NCBI RefSeq assembly: GCF_001634365.1
Contig: NZ_CP014579.1
Location: forward strand, 2,852,001 to 2,916,000
Direction of reading: 5' to 3'
Origin: Paraburkholderia phytofirmans OLGA172
Lineage (GTDB): Bacteria; Pseudomonadota; Gammaproteobacteria; Burkholderiales; Burkholderiaceae
Length of the DNA: 64,000 bases
A program made the translations under genes and the position numbers. Numbering within the stretch: the stretch's first letter is position 1; every line of letters starts with the position of its first letter. The notes under the pieces were generated by a model, which had not been told where the DNA came from, did not search any database, and was given only the letters and a program-made list of their open reading frames with translations. Of this stretch, positions 45,685 through 54,398 are shown one piece after another.

Positions 45685-46722
45685 ATGCAATCCGCATGCA
45701 AGGTGATTGGCAATGTGCGCCATGTTCGCCGCGCCCTGATTGTTTTCACTCTGATCGCGGTCGCTGCATTCCAGCCTGCCGCAGGCCAAAGTCTCATCAT
45801 CAAAGATCTCGGCGCGCTCCCCGGTGGCTTTAACTACAGCAACGCTCTCGGGATCAACGAGCGCGGCCAGGTGGTCGGCTATTCGATCACCGCGGGCGGG
45901 AACACGCACGCTTGTCTGTTTGAAAAAGGGGGGGTGACAGACCTGGGCACGTTCCCCGGTGGCAGCGATAGCACAGCTTTCGCGGTCAACAATCGCGGCC
46001 AGGTGGTCGGTTCCTCTAGCACCGCACGCGGGAACTCGCACGCCTTTCTGTTCGAACACGGGGTGATGACCGACCTGGGTACGCTCCCCGGCGGCGACGT
46101 CAGCGGAGCTGCCGGGATCAACGAGCGCGGCCAGGCGGTTGGTTTAGCGTCCAACCTGCGCGGGTACGTTCACGCTGCTCTGTTTGAAAACGGGGTGGTG
46201 ACCGACTTGGGCACGCTCCCCGGTGGCAGCGATAGCGGAGCTTTGGGGATCAACAATCGCGGCCAGGTGGTCGGCTATTCGTCCATCGCAGGTGGGTACG
46301 CGCACGCCTTTCTGTATGAACACGGGGTGATGACTGACCTGGGCACGCTCCAGGGTAGTAACGGCAACAGCCATGCTCAGGGGATCAACAATCGCGGCCA
46401 GGTGATCGGCATATCGTCTACCGCAAGCGGGGCCGTGCACGGCTTTCTGTTTGAAAACGGGGTGATGACTGACCTGGGCACGCTCCCCGGTCGCAACGAC
46501 AGTAACGCTTTTGGGATCAACAATCGCGGCCAGGTGGTCGGCGAGTCGGATCCCGGAACCAACCCGTACTTGCCGCACGCCTTTCTGTTCGAACACGGGG
46601 TGATGACCGACCTGGGCACGCTCCCCGGGGACAACTTCAGCGAAGCTGTCGGGATCACCGAGAGCGGCCAGATCGCGGGTAACTCCACGTCGCACGCTAT
46701 CCTTTGGACACGAGAAAAATGA
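45685..46722 (+). CDS. Exported HAF-repeat protein
   Basis: 345 residues. A signal peptide ends near QPAAGQS. Seven tandem units of about 44 residues follow, each reading roughly DLGTLPGG-x7-GINNRGQVVGxSSTAxGxxHAFLFExGVMT, the HAF repeat named for its His-Ala-Phe. The units are also strongly alike at DNA level, so the array may expand or shrink by recombination. HAF proteins are extracellular and of unknown function, with a beta-propeller-like pattern. AAAGGGGAT precedes the ATG. It sits beside the IS element in a region of decayed genes. Confidence 0.85.
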   Translation: MQSACKVIGNVRHVRRALIVFTLIAVAAFQPAAGQSLIIKDLGALPGGFNYSNALGINERGQVVGYSITAGGNTHACLFEKGGVTDLGTFPGGSDSTAFAVNNRGQVVGSSSTARGNSHAFLFEHGVMTDLGTLPGGDVSGAAGINERGQAVGLASNLRGYVHAALFENGVVTDLGTLPGGSDSGALGINNRGQVVGYSSIAGGYAHAFLYEHGVMTDLGTLQGSNGNSHAQGINNRGQVIGISSTASGAVHGFLFENGVMTDLGTLPGRNDSNAFGINNRGQVVGESDPGTNPYLPHAFLFEHGVMTDLGTLPGDNFSEAVGITESGQIAGNSTSHAILWTREK

Positions 46723-46746
46723 CTGCCGGTCTCTAGTGGTTCACAA

Positions 46747-46995
46747 ATCCTTCCACTCATACCCGAGCTGTTGTCGCTCAATGCCGGCCTTCAGGTCGAT
46801 CTTGTTCTTTCGGACTTCGTACGAGATATGGCGGAAGATCGGATCGATCTGGAGATCCGGGTGGGCCCCGTCAACGATCTTGATGCGGTTGTGAGGCGCG
46901 TGGCTAGCACCCCGCGCCCGGGTGCGTGACGGGAGTACGAGGTGCCTGCTGGTCTGCGGGCGTTCATAGACGTGCTGAGAGAGGTCAATCACTAG
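46747..46995 (+). pseudogene. LysR-family regulator remnant, internally deleted
   Basis: The plus strand reads ILPLIPELLSLNAGLQVDLV then LSDFVRDMAEDRIDLEIRVG and AVVRRVASTPRPGA, a stretch typical of the middle of a LysR substrate domain. A TGA follows at 46927-46929. In the same frame it continues REYEVPAGLRAFIDVLREVNH and stops at 46993-46995, which is like the last residues of a LysR protein. The DNA-binding half and about 100 central residues are missing. The remnant ends 14 bases from the hydrolase stop. Confidence 0.7.
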
Positions 46996-47008
46996 CGCAT
47001 GTGAATGT

Positions 47009-47922
47009 TCATCCGAAGAATCTATTGAGATGCCGCACGGTTTCTTCCGGTTGCTCATCTGGAATCCAGTGCCCGGTATTCGGTAGCTTTAACACTGTCG
47101 CGTCAGGGGCAGCCGTGCCAAGGAAAGCAGCGAGGAAGTCGTAGCTGATACCGCCTAGCCCGAGCACCGGAATAGTCAGCGGCGCATAGCCGCCAACATC
47201 AGCGATGTCAGTTGCAAAGGAGGAGAACCAGCTGTTGGCTGCGCGTAGCGCATCCGCGCTGTCGTAAGCTGCCGTATACACCGCGCGGTCGTGCGCGGTG
47301 ATTGCTGTCCTGTCGGCTGCCAGGTAGTCGAACAGCCAATCCTGCACGATGCCGTAGCGGCCCGCGAACACTCGTTCTGACAGTCCTGGAATCTGGTTGA
47401 AAGCAAACCACCACGGATGTACCGCGCGCGCCGGATTTTCCAGATCGTAGGTACCCGGCGCTGGAAGCAGAGGAATCTGCTCGAATACCGCGAATGGATG
47501 CGGCGAGTCCATCATCACCAGCTTACGCGTAGCCTCTGGATGGTTAGCGGCAAAACTGTAGGCCACCCTCGCGCCGACATCGTTGCCAGCGATATTCACC
47601 GGACCTAGGTCAAGCTGGGATACGAGGGCGTGGATGTCCGACGCCATGGTCTTCTTGTCGTAACCGTCGTCGGGTTTGTCCGAGCTGCCCATGCCGCGAA
47701 AATCGACGGCGAGCACGCGATAGCGTTCGGCGAGCGGCGGCAGTACGCGCTTGAATTCCCACCAAATCTGCGGCCAGCTCGGCAGTAGGATCAGCGGGGC
47801 GCCGGTACCACCTTCCACGTAGTGCAGGCGGATACCGTTGACTTCGGCGTAAGCGTTCGTGAAACCTGGCAGCGTTGCGACAAGGTCGGCGTCGCTGATC
47901 GGACCGAGTGATGAAGGAGGCG
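47009..47922 (-). pseudogene. Epoxide-hydrolase-like alpha/beta hydrolase, 5' end lost
   Basis: From a GTG at 47818 the frame gives 269 residues of hydrolase: APLILLPSWPQIWWEF (oxyanion region), AVDFRGMGSSDKP, nucleophile position in VNIAGNDVGARVAYSF, and catalytic His in LPNTGHWIPDEQPEETVRHL. Reading upstream in frame continues the family (SDADLVATLPGFTNAYAEVN then GIRLHYVEGG) to about base 47922, with no start codon or ribosome site. The usual N-terminal signal segment is gone, replaced by SnoaL sequence in another frame. Translation from the internal GTG is possible but would lack the first strand. Confidence 0.7.
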
Positions 47923-48156
47923 GTAGCGCACGTGCACAAAAGCAAGATCGCCATCTATCGCAATGCGTTTAACCTCGCATGGAATGCGCCCGGCCTGCTT
48001 GATGTAGCCCAAGATGCCGTCGAGCCCATCTGGAAAAAGCGGATTGTGTTGAATATATGGCCCGCTCACGAAATCCGGATACAGGTTCGCCTGGCCCTTG
48101 TTGAAGATCTTCTCGTAGATAGTGTCAAGCACTTGTAGGACGTGATCCCTGTTCAT
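47791..48156 (-). pseudogene. SnoaL-like (NTF2-fold) protein, C-terminus replaced
   Basis: Starts at ATG 48156 with a good GGAGG site: MNRDHVLQVLDTIYEKIFNK then NPLFPDGLDGILGYIKQAGR and AIDGDLAFVHVRY, matching the first 78 residues of NTF2-like SnoaL proteins (normally about 130). After Tyr78 (base 47923) the chain becomes RLLHHSVRSATPTL..., which is hydrolase DNA read in the wrong frame. A deletion has therefore joined the two neighbouring genes. The N-terminal half still has an intact start region. Confidence 0.7.
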
Positions 48157-48267
48157 GATTTCGCCTCCGTGTTTTGTAGCTCTCATTGGAAACGTTCTTT
48201 GGAAGATGATCCATACCAATATGGTGATAAAACATAGCAATTCGTCTCATTCTGCTAGGATACGGTC

Positions 48268-49179
48268 ATGAATGCGTTGAACGGTTGGTTGAAAGCAGTC
48301 CGGGCCGACGGCTTGGTGCTGGTGCGCACACGCGTGGCAGGCCCATGGGGGTTCGAGGTGCAACCTCGCAACGCCGTGGTGTTCCACTTCGTGGCGGAAG
48401 GGCGTGCTTTCGTGCGCCAACCCGAGACGAAAACGATGGAATTGCAGGCTGGTGAACTAGTCTTGTTCCCGCGTGGCAGTGCGCATGAAGTGGCGCATTC
48501 TGGGCGAGGCAAAGCCATGCCGCTGGAAACGTTCCTGGCTAGGCGTGATGGGGTCGTCGACCGCGACCCAAAGGCCACCACGCTGATTTGCGGCCAGTTC
48601 GACGTAGATCAGCACTTGGTGCTTCCCGCTCTGCGGGCGCTACCACAAGCCGTGTCGCTCCGCGCTGGAATGGAACCTGGATGTTCACCGCTATGCGACA
48701 CGTTGCGGATGCTTCGTAACGAAGTGGAGACGCCAAACTTCGGGAATCAGATCGTGGTTCGTAACCTGCTCTCGTCCTTGTTCGTCTACTTCATGCGCGA
48801 TTGGGCCGACGCTGCATCTCCGGCAACAAACGACTGGTTTTCGGCGCTGCGTTCGCCGCACATCACACGGGTTCTCGCGCACATACACGAAGCACCCGAA
48901 CGTGCGTGGACACTGGAGGATCTCGCCAAAGAAGCTGGTTTGTCGCGCGCTGCGTTCGCCCGCAACTTCAGCAACTCAGTAGGTGAACCACCGCACAGCT
49001 ATCTAACGCGCTGGCGCATGGGGATTGCCGCTCAACTGCTCGAGCAGACCGATCTGCGACTTCGCGATATCGCGGCGCGCGTTGGATACCAGTCAGAATT
49101 TTCCTTCAGCCGCGCCTTCAAATCGACTCGTGGCGTCGCGCCGATTCAGTATCGGCGCGCGAGACTCGATTGCCGATGA
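48268..49179 (+). CDS. AraC-family regulator with cupin sensor
   Basis: 303 residues. The N-terminal half is a cupin_6-type domain (GPWGFEVQPRNAVVFHFVAEG, LQAGELVLFPRGSAHEVAH). The C-terminus has the AraC helix-turn-helix pair (WTLEDLAKEAGLSRAAFARNFSNSVGEPPHSYLTRWRMGIAAQLL, LRDIAARVGYQSEFSFSRAFKSTRGVAPIQYRR). It is divergent from the broken SnoaL/hydrolase pair, which it probably once regulated. A small CCATACCAATATGG palindrome lies at 48211-48224 in the shared gap. Confidence 0.92.
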   Translation: MNALNGWLKAVRADGLVLVRTRVAGPWGFEVQPRNAVVFHFVAEGRAFVRQPETKTMELQAGELVLFPRGSAHEVAHSGRGKAMPLETFLARRDGVVDRDPKATTLICGQFDVDQHLVLPALRALPQAVSLRAGMEPGCSPLCDTLRMLRNEVETPNFGNQIVVRNLLSSLFVYFMRDWADAASPATNDWFSALRSPHITRVLAHIHEAPERAWTLEDLAKEAGLSRAAFARNFSNSVGEPPHSYLTRWRMGIAAQLLEQTDLRLRDIAARVGYQSEFSFSRAFKSTRGVAPIQYRRARLDCR

Positions 49180-49265
49180 GGGAAGTCCAGTCGTCGAAAT
49201 TAGGGCGCAAAACTGTCGCCCTATATTAAAGTTAGGCCGACATCCGAACCTGCGAGAGGAGAATC

Positions 49266-49904
49266 ATGAGTAAAGTATTCGTCAACATTGGACTTAGCCT
49301 CGATGGCTACATGGCACCGGAAGGAATGACCATGGAGAATTGGGACACGCCTGAGTACAAGAACTGGGGCGCCAAGTGGGGTGCGCTGATGGCCTGGATC
49401 TTCAATCAACAGTACTTCCGCGAGAACCACAAGCTCGGACCAGAGGGAGAGACTGGCCCGGTCAATGACCTGCTTCGCAGCACAACGGAGCGCATCGGCG
49501 CCAACATTATGGGCAAGCGAATGTTCGAGCAAGGCGAGCGCGCCTGGCCGGAGGAGGCTCCGTTTCACACACCGGTATACGTTCTTACGCACGAGAAACG
49601 CGAACCCTGGGTGCGCCCGGGTGGGACGATCTTCCACTTCATCAATGACGGGCCGGAGCGTGCCCTTGAGCTGGCTCGGGAATCCGCAGGCAGTCGTGAT
49701 ATTCGTATCGCGGGTGGAGCCGATGTGATCCAGCAATACCTGACCATGGGTGTCGTTGACGAGCTGGAAATCGCCTTGTCACCCGTGTTGTTCGGCGGTG
49801 GGCGGCGTCTCTTCGAGAACCTGGGCGAGCCAGGGCCGCAGTTTCGCATTGACAGGGTTCTTGATGGTCCAGCCGCCACGCACTTGCGCTATGTGCGTCA
49901 GTGA
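49266..49904 (+). CDS. Dihydrofolate reductase-family (RibD C-terminal) protein
   Basis: 212 residues. The RibD-C/DHFR-like fold shows SKVFVNIGLSLDGYMAPEGM at the N-terminus, IGANIMGKRMFEQGERAW, VYVLTHEKREPW, and the C-terminal VDELEIALSPVLFGGGRRLFENLG. These YwjB-like proteins bind NADPH and have uncertain substrates; none is known as a true folate enzyme. GAGAGGAG precedes the ATG. It follows the AraC gene by 86 bp on the same strand and could be part of its regulon. Confidence 0.88.
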   Translation: MSKVFVNIGLSLDGYMAPEGMTMENWDTPEYKNWGAKWGALMAWIFNQQYFRENHKLGPEGETGPVNDLLRSTTERIGANIMGKRMFEQGERAWPEEAPFHTPVYVLTHEKREPWVRPGGTIFHFINDGPERALELARESAGSRDIRIAGGADVIQQYLTMGVVDELEIALSPVLFGGGRRLFENLGEPGPQFRIDRVLDGPAATHLRYVRQ

Positions 49905-50267
49905 GGCCGGCCTGACAATCGGTTGCAGCGAACGGTCCGCTGTGCGGGCCGCCGCTGAACCGGAGCGTTGAATGTCTGCTTCCCAATTGTTGAATTGACC
50001 GCTGTGGATCATCCTGAGCCGGTCATCGCCGGCCTCATTGCGGCCAGTTTCGGTCGTTCGTCGCCATGTAACTTGCGGCTTTGGCCTCTCTTGCCAACTG
50101 CATCGCTTTTAAACTGTCGTGTGAGATAGTCAAACCTCACTGAGTGGAGCCTATGGCCCCAAGAAATCCAGCACACGTCGCGCTTTGCCGTAGCGCGATT
50201 GTTCGAAGCCATTGGATGCGCCAATGCTCGCCTGGGGTCAAACTATGCCGGGCCGGCAACCGTTAAC
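49905..50267. other. Non-coding stretch between convergent genes
   Basis: 363 bp. It contains CGGTCATCGCCGGCC and GCGGCCAGTTTCGGTCGTTCG around 50020-50055, another instance of the window's degenerate intergenic motif. No gene recognised. Confidence 0.4.
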
Positions 50268-51452
50268 TCATTCCCCCGGCACCCTCACCCACCCCTCCAT
50301 CAACACCCGCGCACTCCGGCTCATAATGGCTTTGGTGACCATCCACTCGCCGCCTTCCTCTCGAGCTTCGGCCCCCACTCGCAGCGTCCCCGACGGATGT
50401 CCAAACCGCACCGCATCGCGCGCCCCACCTCCCGCGGCAAGATTCACCAACGTCCCTGAAATCGCCGCTGCCGTACCAATCGCAACAGCCGCCGTCCCCA
50501 TCATCGCGTGATGCAGCTTACCCATCGACATTGCCCGCACCAGCAGATCGACGTCACTCGCGGCAACACGCTTGCCGCTGGAAGCCACGTAGTCGGCAGG
50601 CTTGGCGACAAAAGCAACCTTCGGCGTATGCTGCCGCGTCGCGATCTCATCAATGTTCTTGATCAGCCCCATACGCACCGCACCATGCGCGCGAATGGTT
50701 TCGAACATCGCGAGCGCCTTGTCGTCGCTATTGATGGCACCCTGTAGTTCGGTACCCTTATAACCGATCGATTCAGCATCCACGAAAATGGTCGGGATAC
50801 CGGCATTGATCATTGTCGCCTTCAGTGTGCCGACACCCGGCACCTCGAGATCGTCGACCAGATTGCCCGTCGGGAACATCGCGCCGCCCGCGCCCTCCTC
50901 TTCGGCAGCGGGGTCCAGAAACTCAAGCTGAACCTCAGCAGCCGGAAACGTCACGCCATCGAGTTCAAAGTCGCCGGTTTCCTGCACAGCGCCATCGGTA
51001 ATAGGCACATGGCCGATGATCGTCTTACCGATATTCGCCTGCCAGATACGCACGACAGCCACACCGTTCTGCGGAATCCGGCTCGCATCGACGAGACCTG
51101 CGCTGATCGCAAACGGCCCCACCGCAGCAGAAAGATTCCCGCAATTGCCGCTCCAATCGACGAAAGCCGTATCGATAGCAACCTGCCCGAAAAGATAGTC
51201 CACGTCATGGTCAGGCTTGCTGCTCTTCGCGATGATGACCGTCTTGCTCGTGCTGGAAGTCGCGCCGCCCATGCCGTCAATCTGCTTGCCATACGGGTCC
51301 GGGCTGCCGATCACACGCATCAGCAGCGCGTCGCGCGCGGCGCCCGGCACCTGGGCCGCCTCCGGCAAATCCTGCAGCCGAAAGAACACGCCTTTGCTGG
51401 TGCCGCCGCGCATGTACGTCGCCGGAATCTTGATCTGAGGTTTGTGGGCCAT
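50268..51452 (-). CDS. prpF: PrpF, AcnD-accessory 2-methylaconitate isomerase
   Basis: 394 residues. The PrpF family features are complete: IPATYMRGGTSKGVFFRLQDLP, IDGMGGATSSTSKTVII, VDWSGNCGNLSAAVGPFAI and MINAGIPTIFVDAE. PrpF is a diaminopimelate-epimerase fold protein that isomerises 2-methylaconitate so AcnD's product can be rehydrated. It lies 35 bp downstream of acnD in the same operon. The chosen ATG gives the family's usual MAHxPQIKIPATYMRGG start. Confidence 0.95.
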   Translation of the reverse strand: MAHKPQIKIPATYMRGGTSKGVFFRLQDLPEAAQVPGAARDALLMRVIGSPDPYGKQIDGMGGATSSTSKTVIIAKSSKPDHDVDYLFGQVAIDTAFVDWSGNCGNLSAAVGPFAISAGLVDASRIPQNGVAVVRIWQANIGKTIIGHVPITDGAVQETGDFELDGVTFPAAEVQLEFLDPAAEEEGAGGAMFPTGNLVDDLEVPGVGTLKATMINAGIPTIFVDAESIGYKGTELQGAINSDDKALAMFETIRAHGAVRMGLIKNIDEIATRQHTPKVAFVAKPADYVASSGKRVAASDVDLLVRAMSMGKLHHAMMGTAAVAIGTAAAISGTLVNLAAGGGARDAVRFGHPSGTLRVGAEAREEGGEWMVTKAIMSRSARVLMEGWVRVPGE

Positions 51453-51487
51453 AAAAGTAGTGTCCTGATGAGAGAAGCTCAAAAGCC

Positions 51488-54085
51488 TTAAGCCGCCGCC
51501 TTCGTCGATTCAAGAAAGTCCTGCGCGAAGCGTTGCAACACACCGCCGGCTTCATAGATCGACACCTCTTCCGCCGTATCCAGGCGGCACGTCACCGGCA
51601 CCTCCACGCGCTCACCGCTCTTGCGATGAATCACGAGCGTGAGGTCGGCGCGCGGTTTGCGTTCGCCGATCACATCGAAGGTCTCAGTGCCGTCGATCGC
51701 CAGCGTAAGACGATTCACGCCAGGCTTGAATTCCAGCGGCAACACGCCCATGCCCACCAGATTCGTGCGGTGAATCCGCTCGAACCCTTCGGCAACAATC
51801 GCTTCCGCGCCGGCAAGACGCACGCCCTTCGCTGCCCAGTCGCGCGACGAACCCTGACCGTAGTCGGCCCCGGCAATCACGATCAGCGGCTGCTTGCGCT
51901 CCATGTAGGTTTCGATCGCTTCCCACATGCGTGTCACCTTGCCCTCGGGTTCGATGCGGGCCAACGAACCGGCCTTCACCTTGCCGTCTTCCAGCACCAT
52001 CTCGTTCTTCAGCGTCGGATTCGCGAAGGTCGCGCGCTGCGCGGTCAGGTGATCGCCACGGTGCGTTGCATACGAATTGAAGTCCTCTTCCGGCAAGCCC
52101 ATCTTGGCAAGGTACTCACCCGACGCACTGTCCGCCAGAATCGCATTCGACGGCGACAGGTGGTCGGTCGTGATGTTGTCGCCCAGCACAGCCAGCGGAC
52201 GCATGCCCTTCAGCGTGCGCTCGCCGGCAAGCGCGCCTTCCCAATAGGGCGGACGGCGAATATAAGTGCTCATCGGACGCCAGTCATACAGCGGATCGGC
52301 CTTCTCACCCGTATCGACAGAGACGGCGAACATCGGCTCATACACCTTGCGGAATTGTTCCGGCTTCACGCTCGACGCGACGATCGCGTCGATCTCTTCA
52401 TCCGACGGCCAGATGTCTTTGAGCTTGATCGCATTGCCGTCAGCGTCGACGCCAAGCACATCCTTCTCGATATCGAAGCGGATCGTGCCTGCAATCGCGT
52501 AGGCTACCACCAGCGGCGGCGACGCCAAAAAGGCCTGCTTCGCATACGGATGAATACGGCCGTCGAAGTTACGATTGCCAGACAGCACAGCCGTCGCGTA
52601 CAGATCGCGATCGACGATTTCCTTCTGGATCACCGGATCCAACGCACCCGACATGCCGTTGCACGACGTGCATGCATACGCGACCACGCCAAAGCCCAAT
52701 TGCTCCAATTCCGGCAACAGGCCCGCCTCTTCCAGATACAGCGTGACCGCCTTCGACCCCGGCGCGAGCGAAGTCTTCGCCCACGGCTTGCGGGTCAGTC
52801 CGCGCTGATTGGCGTTACGCGCCAGCAAACCGGCGGCGATCATATTGCGCGGATTGTTGGTGTTCGTGCAGCTCGTGATCGCAGCGATGATCACCGCGCC
52901 GTCCGGCATCAGGCCCGGCTCGTTCTCCACCTTGCCGCTGATACCGCGCGCGGCCAACTCGGACACCGGCAAACGGCGATGCGGGTTCGACGGCCCCGCC
53001 AGCGTGCGCACCACGGTAGACAGATCGAACTTCAGCACGCGCTCATACTCGGCGTGCTTCAGCGTATCGCCCCACAGGCCGGTTTCCTTCGCATAGGTCT
53101 CGACCAGCTTGACGAGTTCATCGTCGCGGCCGGTGAGCTTGAGGTACTTGATGGTCTGCTCGTCGATGTAGAACATCGCCGCCGTCGCGCCGAATTCGGG
53201 CGCCATGTTGGCGATCGTCGCGCGATCGCCGAGCGTCAGGTTGGCCGTGCCCGTGCCGTAGAACTCGAGGTACGCGCCGACCACTTTTTCCCGGCGCAAA
53301 AATTCGGTCAGCGAGAGCACGACGTCGGTCGCGGTAATGCCCTCAGCCGGCTTGCCCGTGAGCTCCACGCCGACGATATCCGGCAGGCGCATATATGACG
53401 CGCGGCCCAGCATCACGCTCTCCGCTTCGAGACCACCCACGCCGATCGCGATCACGCCGAGCGCGTCCACCATCGGCGTATGCGAATCGGTGCCGACCAG
53501 CGTATCGGGGAAGGCCACGCCGTCTTTCACCTGTACCACCGGGCTCATGCGCTCCAGGTTGATCTGATGCAGGATGCCGTTACCCGGCGGAATCACGTCG
53601 ACGTTCTTGAACGCGCGCTTGGTCCAGTTGATGAAGTCGAAGCGGTCTTCATTGCGGCGATCTTCAATGGCGCGGTTCTTCGCGAACGCATCCGGATCGA
53701 AACCGCCGCACTCGACGGCGAGCGAGTGATCCACCACGAGCTGCGTCGGCACGACCGGGTTGACCATCGCGGGATCGCCGCCTTGCGCGGCGATCGCATC
53801 GCGCAGGCCGGCGAGGTCGACCAGAGCGGTCTGGCCGAGAATGTCATGGCACACCACGCGCGCCGGGAACCACGGAAAATCCAGCTCGCGCTTGCGTTCG
53901 ACGATCTGCTTGAGCGACGCCGTCAACGTTACCGGATCGCAGCGGCGCACGAGGTTTTCGGCCAGCACGCGCGAGGTGTACGGCAGCTTGTCATAGGCGC
54001 CGGGCTCGATCGCATCGACCGCGGCACGCGTGTCGAAGAAATCCAGCTGGGTACCGGGAAGGCGTTTGCGGTTGGCAGTATTCAT
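51488..54085 (-). CDS. acnD: AcnD, Fe/S-dependent 2-methylisocitrate dehydratase
   Basis: 865 residues, aconitase superfamily, AcnD type. The cluster cysteines are in AAITSCTNTNNPRNM (near residue 405) and AYACTSCNGMSGALD (near 473). [12 protein letters not shown] swivel sequence appears as GADYGQGSSRDWAAKG. The start MNTANRKRLPGTQLDFFDTRAAVDAI and the ENLVRRCDP segment are AcnD-like rather than AcnA. It dehydrates 2-methylcitrate to 2-methylaconitate in propionate breakdown and works with PrpF. It lies 313 bp after prpC on the same strand. Confidence 0.96.
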   Translation of the reverse strand: MNTANRKRLPGTQLDFFDTRAAVDAIEPGAYDKLPYTSRVLAENLVRRCDPVTLTASLKQIVERKRELDFPWFPARVVCHDILGQTALVDLAGLRDAIAAQGGDPAMVNPVVPTQLVVDHSLAVECGGFDPDAFAKNRAIEDRRNEDRFDFINWTKRAFKNVDVIPPGNGILHQINLERMSPVVQVKDGVAFPDTLVGTDSHTPMVDALGVIAIGVGGLEAESVMLGRASYMRLPDIVGVELTGKPAEGITATDVVLSLTEFLRREKVVGAYLEFYGTGTANLTLGDRATIANMAPEFGATAAMFYIDEQTIKYLKLTGRDDELVKLVETYAKETGLWGDTLKHAEYERVLKFDLSTVVRTLAGPSNPHRRLPVSELAARGISGKVENEPGLMPDGAVIIAAITSCTNTNNPRNMIAAGLLARNANQRGLTRKPWAKTSLAPGSKAVTLYLEEAGLLPELEQLGFGVVAYACTSCNGMSGALDPVIQKEIVDRDLYATAVLSGNRNFDGRIHPYAKQAFLASPPLVVAYAIAGTIRFDIEKDVLGVDADGNAIKLKDIWPSDEEIDAIVASSVKPEQFRKVYEPMFAVSVDTGEKADPLYDWRPMSTYIRRPPYWEGALAGERTLKGMRPLAVLGDNITTDHLSPSNAILADSASGEYLAKMGLPEEDFNSYATHRGDHLTAQRATFANPTLKNEMVLEDGKVKAGSLARIEPEGKVTRMWEAIETYMERKQPLIVIAGADYGQGSSRDWAAKGVRLAGAEAIVAEGFERIHRTNLVGMGVLPLEFKPGVNRLTLAIDGTETFDVIGERKPRADLTLVIHRKSGERVEVPVTCRLDTAEEVSIYEAGGVLQRFAQDFLESTKAAA

Positions 54086-54398
54086 GGCGTAGGGGACAAA
54101 ACAATAATGATCCGGGGACGATGGCGGCAGCCGTGCTTCAGAATCCGCTGCCCCTCTTTCAAGCGGCGCTCCCCTGGCGTGTCAATCGGACAATTGTGTA
54201 GTTTAGCTTGCCGTGGCGCGCCGGCTCGCAGTGTGTTTCGTTGATGCGCCGCATCAACGAAACACAACGCGCACCGCAACATGCGCTGCAAAAAATAGCC
54301 TTGGCTCGGGGTTCCTGCGAGCCAAGACCAAAACTTCATTACGTCGCGCTCATGAGACGCAATGGAGGAGAAACGCTTGCGGCTTGGTGCTTACACCC
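54086..54398. other. prpC-acnD spacer with strong hairpin
   Basis: 313 bp, unusually long for an operon interior. It holds the perfect palindrome at 54232-54266 and no gene. Without a T tract the hairpin is not a standard intrinsic terminator. Confidence 0.5.
54232..54266. promoter_or_regulatory. 35-bp perfect inverted repeat in the prp operon
   Basis: The arms TGTGTTTCGTTGATG (54232-54246) and its exact complement (54252-54266) surround a 5-base CGCCG loop. It could be a protein-binding site, giving acnD-prpF separate control, or an mRNA hairpin that sets the ratio of prpC to acnD. Confidence 0.6.

Noticed and set aside
45685..46722. CRISPR-like array suggested by the repeated DNA
   Set aside because: The repeats are in-frame protein-coding HAF units of about 132 bp, not short repeats with unique spacers.
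51533..53398. Open frame of 621 codons opposite acnD
   Set aside because: It is a shadow of the high-GC acnD gene: composition mirrors the opposite strand, with many Arg/His and no domain.
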